From Planctomycetota bacterium (lineage in GTDB: Bacteria > Planctomycetota > UBA8108 > JACQVS01): DNA of 64,000 nt. The translations under genes were made by a program, and so were the position numbers. Below are positions 43,966 through 52,957 of the stretch, piece after piece; positions within the stretch are counted from its first letter, which is position 1, and each line of letters begins with the position of its first letter. The notes under the pieces were generated by a model. That model had not been told where the DNA came from, did not search any database, and saw only the letters and a list, made by a program, of their open reading frames with translations. The stretch lies in NCBI GenBank assembly GCA_028280485.1, contig JANQLS010000135.1:1-64000 (forward strand). Reading direction: 5' to 3'.

Positions 43966-44817
43966 ATGATCGCTCGACTTCTCATCTCATTCACCATCTT
44001 TCAATTGATATTGAGCCTTCCCCTTTGGGCTCAAAATGAAAAGAAAGATGCGCCTAAACCGAAGAATGGTAATCAGGAAAAATCGGTCGTCACCAAAGAT
44101 ACGCTTCAAAAACTATTTAATCTGTTAAAAGAGATTAAGGCTGGAAGCAAAGATCCTAAAGAAGTCATCAAGAAGATCGCTCAGGAAATTCTCGAAATTG
44201 AAAAAGACATTCAAGCTGAAATCAAAAACGAGAAAACCCAACGAGATAAAATTGAAGCCCTAAAAAAAGAGTTAGAAGCCTCACAAAAAAAGCGAGATAG
44301 CTTAGCTAAGCGCTTGCGATCGATTCGAGTTTTACAAGGCTTGTTAAAGCGAGAATTACCTAAAGAAGAATCATTAACCCATCTCGAGCCAGCTCGTCCA
44401 GAGATTCAAGGATCGAAAAATTTCTCCACTCATTCACAGAAAATCAGTGAAGAGAAGTTCCGCCAGGTCATCGGACCCACTCTTGCGTTGTCTTGTGTGC
44501 GTTGCCACAACCCAGAGAAACAGAAGGGGAAACTCGACCTCACCCAACGAACGACCACCTTGAAGGGCGGCACTCAAGGTCCTGCGCTGATCCCGGGGGA
44601 TTACCAAAAGAGCATCCTTTTCCTTCAAACCGCTCATCTCGAAATGCCTCACATGCCTCCGGGAAGAAATAAAAAGCTCCCCCAAACGACCCTGGAGTCG
44701 ATCAAACTGTGGATCCAAACGGGTGCCAGTTGGGGCGAAATCCCAAATCAAAAAGCGGCCGAAAAGGCTTTAGAAGAGGAAGCGAAAAAGCCTAAGCTCA
44801 AAATTCAAGCGTTCTAA
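43966..44817 (+). CDS. Secreted PSCyt1-type cytochrome c protein with coiled coil
   Basis: The 283-residue protein starts with a signal peptide (LISFTIFQLILSLPLWA). A Lys/Glu-rich coiled coil covers about 45-125 (EIEKDIQAEIKNEKTQRDKIEALKKELEAS). The PSCyt1 domain follows: heme motif CVRCH near 178, KGKLDLTQRTTTLKGG, and PHMPPGRNKKL with the distal Met, then IKLWIQTGASW. In many planctomycetes this domain is fused to DUF1549/DUF1553; here it is a separate gene upstream of such a protein, which suggests a split version of the same unit. Confidence 0.88.
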   Translation: MIARLLISFTIFQLILSLPLWAQNEKKDAPKPKNGNQEKSVVTKDTLQKLFNLLKEIKAGSKDPKEVIKKIAQEILEIEKDIQAEIKNEKTQRDKIEALKKELEASQKKRDSLAKRLRSIRVLQGLLKRELPKEESLTHLEPARPEIQGSKNFSTHSQKISEEKFRQVIGPTLALSCVRCHNPEKQKGKLDLTQRTTTLKGGTQGPALIPGDYQKSILFLQTAHLEMPHMPPGRNKKLPQTTLESIKLWIQTGASWGEIPNQKAAEKALEEEAKKPKLKIQAF

Positions 44818-45076
44818 GTCGTTCCGAGGCTTCCTTCTACCCAGCTTATCCCCCAAGATTCCAATCCTCTCTAAACTCGAAATGATTTTATAGGTCGTTT
44901 CTGACGATTTTCCTGATTGCTTCGTGCTCGTATTCTGGATATCGTAAAGGGTTATAGAAAATGCATTTAACGTCTCAATTCTCCATTGGAAATTAAACTG
45001 TAACTCTAGATTGAATTCTAGGGGCTCCATTCAGGATTGAACTGACGTAAACATTTCTTGGCGCGCGAGTATCGAG

Positions 45077-47098
45077 ATGAAGCCCTCTAATTTGAAGCAT
45101 CGTTCCCTCTTCCTCCCAAAATTAGCTAGGACCCTTCTAGGGTTCACGCTTTTGTGTTCCTCCTTCTTGAGCCCCATCTTCGCTCAAGAAAACAAAGCCT
45201 CATCATTAGATGAAGCCTTAAACCTCATCGAAAAATTCCAATCGGGTGATGCCAGTGGGGAAGTGGATCTGCTGGTAGAAAAACTCCGGGCTGAATTTGG
45301 TCGATTGAGAATTGAGGTCGATCACACCTTACGTGAACTCAAAAATGCCAACAAGGGAAGCAAAGAACACCAACACCTAAAAACCGAACACGGTCAATTA
45401 GCCAAGAAAGTCCACGAGACTCAATCCCTCATCGAATGGCTTCAAGAATTGACCCGTCCACCCGAAGCCGACGTTCTGGGCTTAGAAAGTGGAACTGAAA
45501 TTCCCTTCAAAAATATTGATCAGCTCGCTCGCTGGGTCGATCAAGTTTTCTATCGCGTTTGGAAAGCTCGAGAAATCTCCCCCGCTGATCGCATTGACGA
45601 CGCGCGTTATTTAAGAAGGGTCTCTATCGATATCATGGGTAGAGTCCCCAGCCTTAAAGAACGAGACGAATACTTCGCTCTTCCCGCTGAATCACGCCGC
45701 CAAACCTGGGTCGATCGTATCGTCGCCACCGATGAATACGGTGAAAACTTTGCGAACTACTGGAATGCTTATTTATTAGGTCGAGGTTACCTTCCCGACG
45801 ATAAGCATCGCGAGCCTTTCATCGACTGGTTGAGGAGAGAGTTTAAGAAAAATCTTCCTCACTCTGAGTTCGTCAATCAACTCATCGCCGTCAAAACAAG
45901 CAACACCAAAGAAGTATCGCCCAATGCGTTCTTGTCAGCACGACAAGGAAATCGCATCGCGAACACCAATAAAATCTCTGCGAGCTTTTTGGGGATCGAC
46001 ATCAGTTGCGCTCAGTGCCACGACGATCCTTATCAGCGTTGGACACAAAACGATTACCACGCCATGGTCGCGTTTCTCGCCCGAACGAGAGAGAAAGGCC
46101 TGAGTGGAAACGTTTACATGCACGAAGATCTCAGCCGGGGAGAAGCCTCTTACCAAACTCCTGAAGGGATTCGACATACAGTGGGAATGCGTTACTTAGA
46201 CGGTACGACGTTTTCCGACTACGAGCTCGATGAAAATAAAAAGCCCAAGGTCGATGCTAAAGGCAAAAAAATAAAAGCAAAACTCACTCGAAGAGAGATG
46301 CTGACTCAAAAGATGGCTTCCGATCTTCAATTCGCGAAAGCTCAGGTCAATCGCATCTGGGCGATCCTTTTCAATCGCGGAATCGTGAATCCCATCGAGA
46401 ACTTCACTCCGGATAACCGCCCCAGCATCCCCTTAGTTCTCGATGTCTTAGCGAAAAAATTTCAAGAGAGCGGATTTGATAATCGCTGGCTGCTGAGAGT
46501 TCTCACTCGAACTCATGCTTACACCTTAGATACAAAAAAGTCGCCAAAACCCCTTAAGGGAAACACCAAAGAATCTTTGGTTTTCAAAAGCTTCGCTCAG
46601 TATCAGTTCAAATCCTTAACAGGCGAACAAACCTTTGATTCTGTAGTTAAGGCCACTCAGTTCGACAAGACCTTGCTTCAACGCTTAGGTGACAAGCAAG
46701 ACACATTCAGAAGCTTCAGGGTGAGTAAGAAAGTACCTAAGTGGAAAAAATATGTTCTCGAACGCCGTGAAGCTTTCTTAAGAGTTTACGCTTGGGATCC
46801 AGAGAAGGTGATCAATCCCGATCTCGGTACCATTCCCCAGTCTTTGACTTTAGCCAATGGAAGATTGGTGGCGGAAGCGATCAAGGGAGACAAAGGATCC
46901 TTAGTCGCATCCATTCTAGATAAAGAACCTCAAGACCAGGTGAAAGCTCTCGTCAACGCAACCCTGGTTCGAGACCCCAACGAAAAAGAAAAACTAAAAC
47001 TGACGGAATACCTGAACGCCTCAGATTCGAAGCAAAATGCTCTGGAGGATATTTTATGGAGCCTCCTGAATACGGCCGAATTCCGTTATTCTCATTGA
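45077..47098 (+). CDS. Secreted DUF1549/DUF1553 protein (second copy)
   Basis: The 673-residue protein has a signal peptide (TLLGFTLLCSSFLSPIFA), a helical segment to about 135, then DUF1549 (ARYLRRVSIDIMGRVPSLKERDEYF, and the heme-type CAQCH near 310 with DDPYQRWTQNDYHAMVAF) and DUF1553 (RREMLTQKMASDLQFAKAQVNRIWAILFNRGIVNP, then PQSLTLANGRLV). It begins 259 bases after the PSCyt1 gene. The next gene, DUF1501, starts 10 bases downstream. The first DUF1549 protein in this window (2055-4184) shares layout but not close sequence. Confidence 0.9.
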   Translation: MKPSNLKHRSLFLPKLARTLLGFTLLCSSFLSPIFAQENKASSLDEALNLIEKFQSGDASGEVDLLVEKLRAEFGRLRIEVDHTLRELKNANKGSKEHQHLKTEHGQLAKKVHETQSLIEWLQELTRPPEADVLGLESGTEIPFKNIDQLARWVDQVFYRVWKAREISPADRIDDARYLRRVSIDIMGRVPSLKERDEYFALPAESRRQTWVDRIVATDEYGENFANYWNAYLLGRGYLPDDKHREPFIDWLRREFKKNLPHSEFVNQLIAVKTSNTKEVSPNAFLSARQGNRIANTNKISASFLGIDISCAQCHDDPYQRWTQNDYHAMVAFLARTREKGLSGNVYMHEDLSRGEASYQTPEGIRHTVGMRYLDGTTFSDYELDENKKPKVDAKGKKIKAKLTRREMLTQKMASDLQFAKAQVNRIWAILFNRGIVNPIENFTPDNRPSIPLVLDVLAKKFQESGFDNRWLLRVLTRTHAYTLDTKKSPKPLKGNTKESLVFKSFAQYQFKSLTGEQTFDSVVKATQFDKTLLQRLGDKQDTFRSFRVSKKVPKWKKYVLERREAFLRVYAWDPEKVINPDLGTIPQSLTLANGRLVAEAIKGDKGSLVASILDKEPQDQVKALVNATLVRDPNEKEKLKLTEYLNASDSKQNALEDILWSLLNTAEFRYSH

Positions 47099-47108
47099 TG
47101 AAAACACC

Positions 47109-48431
47109 ATGTCAGAATTATTAAGCCATCTCCCCATCGACCGCTATTCCTTCACTCGAAGAGGATTCCTGCGCTATTCGATGTCAGCCGCCACTGCGGT
47201 TACCGTTGGGAATTTACCCGTACCGTCCTTTGCCAAGGACTTGGCCCAAAATTCAAATCCCAAAAAGAAAGCCAAACGCTGCATCTTTCTGTTTATGGGT
47301 GGAGGCGCTAGCCAACTCGAGTCCTTCGACTGCAAGCCCGGTAACACGAAAATCGGTGGCGAACAAAAAACCATCAAGAGTTCAGTCCCTGGCTTGGAGG
47401 TCAACGAGTATTTGCCCCACCTGAGTAAGCAAATGCATCACCTCTCCTTGATTCGATCGATGAATACTGGCGAGGGGAACCACGCTCGTGGCGTTTACTA
47501 CATGCATAATGGCTACCGCATGAATGGTGGAGTCAAGCATCCCGCCTGGGGTTCCGTTGCCAGTGAACAACTGGGAACTCCCGGCTTCGCTCTTCCTCAT
47601 TACATCGCCATCGATCAAACGGTATCACACCATCTGCAAGGACCGATGCCTTCTGCGGGTTACCTCGGCAGTACCCACGAACCTTACCTGGTTGATGAAA
47701 TCAATAATCCCGTCAAGAATCTCAAATCTTGGGGAGGCATCACCAATAAGCGCTTTGACGCTCGAAAGTCATTGCGAGAAGCCTTAGATCTCGACTTAGA
47801 TTCGCGTCTCGGACAAGGCAAAGGTAAAGAAAACGCTGAACTTTACCGTCGCGCGATTCGCATGATGCAATCTCCCTTGTCGAAAGCTTTCGACATCGAA
47901 AAAGAAGACCCCAAGGTGCGAGCTCTCTACGGCGACTCAGCATCAGGTAAATGCATGCTCTTGGCGAGACGTTTGGTCGAGAGTGGCGTGAGCTTTGTTG
48001 AAGTCCTCCTGAATGGTTGGGACACTCACGGCAATCACTTCAATGGAGTTAAAAAGCTCAATAAAGCTTTAGATCAACCCTTCGCGGGTCTTCTTCAAGA
48101 TCTCCATCAGCGAGGTTTGCTTGAGGATACCCTTGTCGTTTGGCTGGGAGAGTTTGGTCGTACTCCCAACATCAACAAAGGCAAAGGGAGAGACCACTGG
48201 GCGAACGGTTGGACGATCGCCTTAGGCGGAGGAGGACTTGAAGGAGGAAGAATCGTCGGATCCACCAACGATCAAGGACGAGTCAAAGATCGACCGGTCT
48301 CTGCCGAAGACTTCTTCCAAACCTTAGCGGCCATCACCGGTATGGATGGCGATCGCACTTACTACACTAAGAACGATCGTCCCATGCGAGCCGTCGCACC
48401 TGAAGGCAAGGTTGTACACGAACTACTTTGA
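47109..48431 (+). CDS. Tat-exported DUF1501 protein (second copy)
   Basis: The 440-residue protein has a twin-arginine signal, FTRRGFLRYSMSAATAVTVG. Conserved blocks FLFMGGGASQLESFDCKPG, LNGWDTHGNHFNG, VVWLGEFGRTPNINKGKGRDHWANGW and ITGMDGDRTYYTK match DUF1501 with its alkaline-phosphatase-like core residues Asp/His. It follows the DUF1549 gene by 10 bases, so the two are one operon, together with the downstream DUF1080 gene. Substrate unknown. Confidence 0.92.
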   Translation: MSELLSHLPIDRYSFTRRGFLRYSMSAATAVTVGNLPVPSFAKDLAQNSNPKKKAKRCIFLFMGGGASQLESFDCKPGNTKIGGEQKTIKSSVPGLEVNEYLPHLSKQMHHLSLIRSMNTGEGNHARGVYYMHNGYRMNGGVKHPAWGSVASEQLGTPGFALPHYIAIDQTVSHHLQGPMPSAGYLGSTHEPYLVDEINNPVKNLKSWGGITNKRFDARKSLREALDLDLDSRLGQGKGKENAELYRRAIRMMQSPLSKAFDIEKEDPKVRALYGDSASGKCMLLARRLVESGVSFVEVLLNGWDTHGNHFNGVKKLNKALDQPFAGLLQDLHQRGLLEDTLVVWLGEFGRTPNINKGKGRDHWANGWTIALGGGGLEGGRIVGSTNDQGRVKDRPVSAEDFFQTLAAITGMDGDRTYYTKNDRPMRAVAPEGKVVHELL

Positions 48432-48532
48432 AAATAATTTAAAACGGAATTCATCCAATCTCTGGCGAGATCGGCTACAGAAATCCATACTCATCCGAGT
48501 GTGGTTTAAAAATCTTTCGCAGGAATCATCTA

Positions 48533-49759
48533 ATGAAAAAAATCATTTTCCTATTAACTCTTAGCTTTATCGCTTCCAACTTGGAAGCCAAAGATAAACC
48601 CACCTGGGAAGACTACCTTGGCAAATGGAATCTCACTTTAGCCAATTCGAAGTCTTCATTTCGATCCTGTAGTTTAGTTTTAGCGGGAACTCCCGAGAAT
48701 CACTCCGGGGAGCTCGTCTGGCGTTGGGGTAGTGCCTGGAAATTTGAAGGAAGCGACATCGTTTCGATTTCTGAAGACGGAACGCTCTCATTGAAAAAAC
48801 GAGGCTTCAAAGAACCTTTGAAGTTAAAAATCTACGGAGACGGCATTGAAGGTAGTGTCTTGCAAGGCAATACCCGTCATATCGTCGTCGGGGAAAAAGC
48901 GAAGTGGCACGCCAACCCTGCGGGATCTTGGGTAATGACAGTTCACAAGGAAGATGGTACGACCGATTCAGGGGGGCTTGAGATTGAAGAAATCGCCCCT
49001 GGATTCTACCGTGGAAAAGGAACGACTGGCGATGGTGATGAAGTCAAAGTTAAAGACATCGAAGTCAATGAAACCCAGCTAAGTTTAAAAGCATTGCTTC
49101 CAAACCCCGATGGTGATGACTATGTCATCAAAATAAAAGGTGAACTGACCGGCGACACGATGAAGGGTAAACTCTACAGCCCTCGAGGAGATGAATTCAG
49201 CCTCGACTTCACTGCCAAAAGAAAACGTACTTGGTCAAAACCCATTTCATTGCTTAAAAACTCTGGAACGGGCGGCTGGCACGCCAGAGACTTGAGTCGC
49301 CCCTTCAAATGGACCTGCAAAGACGGCGTTCTCAGTAACGGTAAAAAAGACGTCGACATCGTAAGCGATGCTCAATTCAAAGATTTCAAACTCAACATTC
49401 AATACAAAGTAGATCGGGCTAATGCCAATAGTGGAATCTATTTAAGAGGTCGCTACGAAGTTCAAATCATCGGAAACGATAAAGTTGGCAAGCACGGCAA
49501 TTGCGCGGTCTACAGTCGACTTCCCCCCAAAGCCAATAACTTCACCGGAGCTGGGAAATGGCAAAACTTAGAGATTACCTTCATCGACCGTTACTTAACC
49601 GTCGTCCTGAATGGAGTCGTCGCTCAAGATAACGTCAAGGTACCCAACATTACGGGTGGAGCTGTAGGCTCGGCTGAACACTTAGCCGGCCCCTTTATTC
49701 TTCAAGGTGACCACGGCGAAGTTCACTTCCGAAAAATGGAAGTGAGTGTTCCGAAGTAA
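48533..49759 (+). CDS. Secreted DUF1080 (3-keto-disaccharide hydrolase-like) protein
   Basis: The 408-residue protein starts with a signal peptide (IIFLLTLSFIASNLEA). The N-terminal half is a beta-rich region not clearly recognised, with two similar segments (WEDYLGKWNLTL and NPAGSWVMTVHKEDG). The C-terminal DUF1080 domain (about 245-408) has the block DFKLNIQYKVDRANANSGIYLRGRYEVQIIGNDKVGKHGNCAVYSRLPP and ends FILQGDHGEVHFRKMEV, the concanavalin-like fold now annotated as 3-keto-disaccharide hydrolase. It ends the PSCyt1/DUF1549/DUF1501 cluster, which supports a carbohydrate-degrading role for that operon. Confidence 0.88.
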   Translation: MKKIIFLLTLSFIASNLEAKDKPTWEDYLGKWNLTLANSKSSFRSCSLVLAGTPENHSGELVWRWGSAWKFEGSDIVSISEDGTLSLKKRGFKEPLKLKIYGDGIEGSVLQGNTRHIVVGEKAKWHANPAGSWVMTVHKEDGTTDSGGLEIEEIAPGFYRGKGTTGDGDEVKVKDIEVNETQLSLKALLPNPDGDDYVIKIKGELTGDTMKGKLYSPRGDEFSLDFTAKRKRTWSKPISLLKNSGTGGWHARDLSRPFKWTCKDGVLSNGKKDVDIVSDAQFKDFKLNIQYKVDRANANSGIYLRGRYEVQIIGNDKVGKHGNCAVYSRLPPKANNFTGAGKWQNLEITFIDRYLTVVLNGVVAQDNVKVPNITGGAVGSAEHLAGPFILQGDHGEVHFRKMEVSVPK

Positions 49760-49784
49760 AATTACAATCAGATTCAAAGTCATC

Positions 49785-49818
49785 AAAAAAAGGCGAAGCG
49801 CAAGCTTCGCCTTTTTTT
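49785..49818. terminator. Bidirectional terminator with GCAA loop
   Basis: GGCGAAGC-GCAA-GCTTCGCC (49792-49811) is preceded by seven A and followed by seven T. The GCAA tetraloop is of the stable GNRA type. It ends the DUF1080 cluster. Confidence 0.95.
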
Positions 49819-49826
49819 GTAGTAGT

Positions 49827-49845
49827 CGGCTCACCCTGTGAGCCG
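49827..49845. repeat. Family A-type hairpin after the DUF1080 terminator
   Basis: CGGCTCAC-CCT-GTGAGCCG is preceded by TAGTAGT, the same stem as the copy at 43925-43943 in inverted orientation; the two enclose the whole DUF1549/DUF1501 cluster. Confidence 0.85.
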
Positions 49846-49981
49846 GGATGGCGTTTAGAAATCATCGCGATAATCTAATACAAACCAATTTTATTTAGCG
49901 CAAAAATGCACAACTCGGCAAGGTGAAACCTGAGTTGATGTGATCCTGAATTTTGGAATGATCGGAAGATTAGATACCGGC

Positions 49982-51310
49982 TCAGGGAGTGAGGTAACTA
50001 TTTTCCTTCAACACCACGGGCACGAGAATAACAGAATCCTCAAATCCGTTAGTAGACCACTTGGATTGAATAAACTTTGGTGCTGCTTCAGGATTTGAAC
50101 TGGAGAAAGCATCGATCGCCCAACAAAGTTGGAGAAACTCGCCATCCATCAGGGTAACGTGACCCCGAGCGATGGACTGGGAATCAACATTCAGCTTCCT
50201 TGGCGAGCTCAATTTAATTTGTGAGGATTGCTGCTGCGAGGAAAAAGATTGGAAATAAATCTGCCCCATTGAACTTTCCCATGTGGCAAAAGCTCCGTGG
50301 TCCTTTGAGTAGTTCAACATCAATTGAGATAAAACATCACCTTCAGAGTCTGTTTTAAAAAGAACAGACTGCTCTTCTGAAAAGGTCTTTCCATTATCCG
50401 TGGAGTAAGCCCACCAAAGTCGTTCACGCTCCCACCAAAGCGCCCAAACTTGACCCTTCTCACCTCCGACTATGGTTGGGCTGTTAACCGGGCAGCCCGG
50501 AAATTCCCATCCTTTTGACAAAGTCACAGTGGGATTAAAAGTACTGCCACCAGCGGGAAGAGACTTAGTCTTAATACACAACTTCTCTTGAATACGATCC
50601 CGATAAATTAAATGTAAGGATCCATCCAAGCTTGCCACCAGAGTCGGTTGGCAGCATGGGCATACTCCTACTGGTGATTGGGTCAATGCCCGATTCTTAT
50701 CGAAGGACTTTCCCATATCATTGGAAACGGAGTAATAAATCTGTTTTTGATTCGAAGCAGTAGGGGGCGATTCTCGCTCGTCCAGCCAAACAACATGAAT
50801 TCGACCATCCGCAGAAATTGCAACGTCGTGGTACTCCTGCCCAACTTCATAGCGTCGGTCGTCGTTGACTTTGAGGGGAATGGAGAATGTATTTCCTTCA
50901 TCGGAAGAAACTGAAATGAAAATATCGCTGGAAGGATCTTCACATCGATCCACCCACGATACTGCAATAATTCCATTCGGTCCGGTGGCAATCTGAGGAC
51001 CCACTTGACGGCCAGCAACCGCACTTCCCTTCAGAGAATTGAGTCGTTTAGGTGGAGTCCAGGACTGCCTATTCTCATCCAGCTCAGCGATCACGATGTC
51101 AGCGAGACCTTCAGAATTAACAATAGCCCAGGTTCCGATGACTTTGCCAGAAGGAAGCTTGACCATATCTGGCTTCTCCACATAAGCAAATCCTTGAACC
51201 TCAACCATTGGCAACTCTCGACTCATGTTGCATCCGCTTAGAATGGCGCAACTGACCATCAAGAGAAGGGTAAATTCCAAAGGCTTCTTTTCTGTAATTT
51301 TCTTCATCAT
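49982..51310 (-). CDS. Sialidase-like beta-propeller lipoprotein
   Basis: From the ATG at 51310 the 442-residue protein has a lipoprotein signal (LLLMVSCAILSGC). Repeats include SSDEGNTFSIPLKVNDD, SNDMGKSFDKNRALT and STDNGKTFSEEQSV, the Asp-box S-x-D-x-G-x-x-W/F pattern of sialidase-type propellers. A CCQPT stretch lies near residue 225. It is the last of a three-gene operon after the porin and the FMN/ApbE protein, starting three bases after that gene's stop. The extreme C-terminus (YLTP) and the TGA stop are inside a degraded family A hairpin. A binding or shielding role at the cell surface is likely; true sialidase catalytic residues were not identified. Confidence 0.85.
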   Translation of the reverse strand: MMKKITEKKPLEFTLLLMVSCAILSGCNMSRELPMVEVQGFAYVEKPDMVKLPSGKVIGTWAIVNSEGLADIVIAELDENRQSWTPPKRLNSLKGSAVAGRQVGPQIATGPNGIIAVSWVDRCEDPSSDIFISVSSDEGNTFSIPLKVNDDRRYEVGQEYHDVAISADGRIHVVWLDERESPPTASNQKQIYYSVSNDMGKSFDKNRALTQSPVGVCPCCQPTLVASLDGSLHLIYRDRIQEKLCIKTKSLPAGGSTFNPTVTLSKGWEFPGCPVNSPTIVGGEKGQVWALWWERERLWWAYSTDNGKTFSEEQSVLFKTDSEGDVLSQLMLNYSKDHGAFATWESSMGQIYFQSFSSQQQSSQIKLSSPRKLNVDSQSIARGHVTLMDGEFLQLCWAIDAFSSSNPEAAPKFIQSKWSTNGFEDSVILVPVVLKENSYLTP

Positions 51311-51312
51311 TT

Positions 51313-52950
51313 TTAATGAAGTCCTGAGCTCACTAAATTCCAACTCGTTGAGGAAGACTCTTCTAAATTCTCTGATTTCACCCAGACTTTATAGATCGGC
51401 TTAGATTCAAGCATTTCGACGGCTCTGCTTCCTAAAACCGAAGCTGCGGTAGACCATGCATCCGCCGCTGTTGCTGTTGGAGCAACAACCACGGCCCCCC
51501 GTCGATAGGCAATGGGTGAACGAGTCTTAGGGTCGATGATGTGATGCCACTTGATTCCATGGAGCTCAACCCCTTTGTTGTAGCTGGCACTCGTAGAAAT
51601 GGAGGCATCTCGAAGAACAATGGCTTTGTCAACTTGGTTGGGGTCAATCGGGTCTCGAACTGCAACTTCCCATCCACCAGAAGTGGAACCTGGGGGTTGA
51701 CCCATGGCGTAAATACACCCCGAAAAATTGATAAGTGCACTATCGATACCTTGCGACTTTAAAACTTCAACGGCTTGATCGATGGCATAACCTTTTCCGA
51801 TGGCTCCGGGGTCGAGTCGCATACCTTTTTTCAGCAGCCTTGCTTGGTAAGATTCCCTTCGTTCATCGAACTGAATTTCAATTTTTTCAAATCCGATTAA
51901 GGAATTAAGTTTATTGAGTTCACGTTCTGATACTCGCCTGGGTTGGCGAGAACGAATGCCCCAAGCATCCATCAAGGGTCCGATGGTCAGATCAAAAGCG
52001 CCATCCGTTTTTTCCGATAGATCGATGGATCGATTTAGAAAATCGTAAGTAAGCGGCGAGACTTTAACCCAGTCACTACCACTTTTTGAAAGCTGACTAA
52101 GCTCACTCGTAGCTTTGTAGTCACTGATTAGCTCATCGATTTCTTCAATCTTCTCAAAGGCTAAGTTAACTGCCATTTGGGTGTTTTTTTGAGTCGATCC
52201 AAATGCTTCGATACGACATAAACTTCCCATCACCAAGCGAGATTGAATGACTTGAGTGTGGGAGGAGCGATTCTCAACTTCTGGGAACGAGCTGACATCT
52301 TCGTCTTCAGTAAAGCTAAGGGGATGGGAGGTTTTTATCGTATCAGCTAGCTGCTGAGGATTTTTTCGATAAAGAACTTCTAGAGCGGCTAGTATCTTCT
52401 TCACCCCTCGATTCATCGAATTCACTGACATCGTAGCGCCCGTGATATTGACGATATCACGGTTGATATTGAGAGGGGCCGAAAGCTTTTTACCTTCGTA
52501 TTGTTGAAGGTATCTTCGGTGGGCAATCTCTCCTCCGCGAGCTTCACGGTAAACCATCACCGCAGCACGGTTGACTTTCCCGCTAGCCGACACACTAACA
52601 ATAAAGGTAAAGAGTTTGAACTTACCGATCTCCTCTTGAATGATTGCGTAATCTTCTAATTCGGATTTTTCATTTAAACCAAAGAAGATTCGAAAACGGC
52701 TTTGCCGAAGCGGGCGCTTGATCAAAGATTGGATTTGCGCACGCTCTTCTTTAGTGGGAGAAACGATAATCCCTTTAACCAGATGAGCGTCAGGGAGGGC
52801 AACCTCGATCGCTTGTTTTTCAGTGAGATGAAGAGTGGTATAAAAATCACCTCGGCCGCCCTCAGTATTGACGACACCACTTTGCTGAGAAGCACAGCCT
52901 CCCAGAAGCAGAGTCGTCAATACGTATAAAGAGAGCGTTTTAATTTTCAT
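51313..52950 (-). CDS. FMN-binding domain fused to ApbE flavin transferase
   Basis: From the ATG at 52950 the 545-residue lipoprotein (signal LYVLTTLLLGGC) has an FMN-binding domain at about 60-190 with NITGATMSVNS, a match to the DxxSGAT-type flavinylation motif. An ApbE domain covers about 235-530: MGSLCRIEAFGS, AFDLTIGPLMDAWGI, LDPGAIGKGYAIDQAV and the substrate loop DASISTSASYNKG, with THP-like HHIIDPKTRSP. ApbE attaches FMN to threonine using FAD, so this chain may modify itself. It is the middle gene between a porin and a sialidase-like lipoprotein, starting 8 bases after the porin stop, which suggests electron or substrate transfer at the outer membrane. Confidence 0.92.
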   Translation of the reverse strand: MKIKTLSLYVLTTLLLGGCASQQSGVVNTEGGRGDFYTTLHLTEKQAIEVALPDAHLVKGIIVSPTKEERAQIQSLIKRPLRQSRFRIFFGLNEKSELEDYAIIQEEIGKFKLFTFIVSVSASGKVNRAAVMVYREARGGEIAHRRYLQQYEGKKLSAPLNINRDIVNITGATMSVNSMNRGVKKILAALEVLYRKNPQQLADTIKTSHPLSFTEDEDVSSFPEVENRSSHTQVIQSRLVMGSLCRIEAFGSTQKNTQMAVNLAFEKIEEIDELISDYKATSELSQLSKSGSDWVKVSPLTYDFLNRSIDLSEKTDGAFDLTIGPLMDAWGIRSRQPRRVSERELNKLNSLIGFEKIEIQFDERRESYQARLLKKGMRLDPGAIGKGYAIDQAVEVLKSQGIDSALINFSGCIYAMGQPPGSTSGGWEVAVRDPIDPNQVDKAIVLRDASISTSASYNKGVELHGIKWHHIIDPKTRSPIAYRRGAVVVAPTATAADAWSTAASVLGSRAVEMLESKPIYKVWVKSENLEESSSTSWNLVSSGLH

Positions 52951-52957
52951 CAACCGA

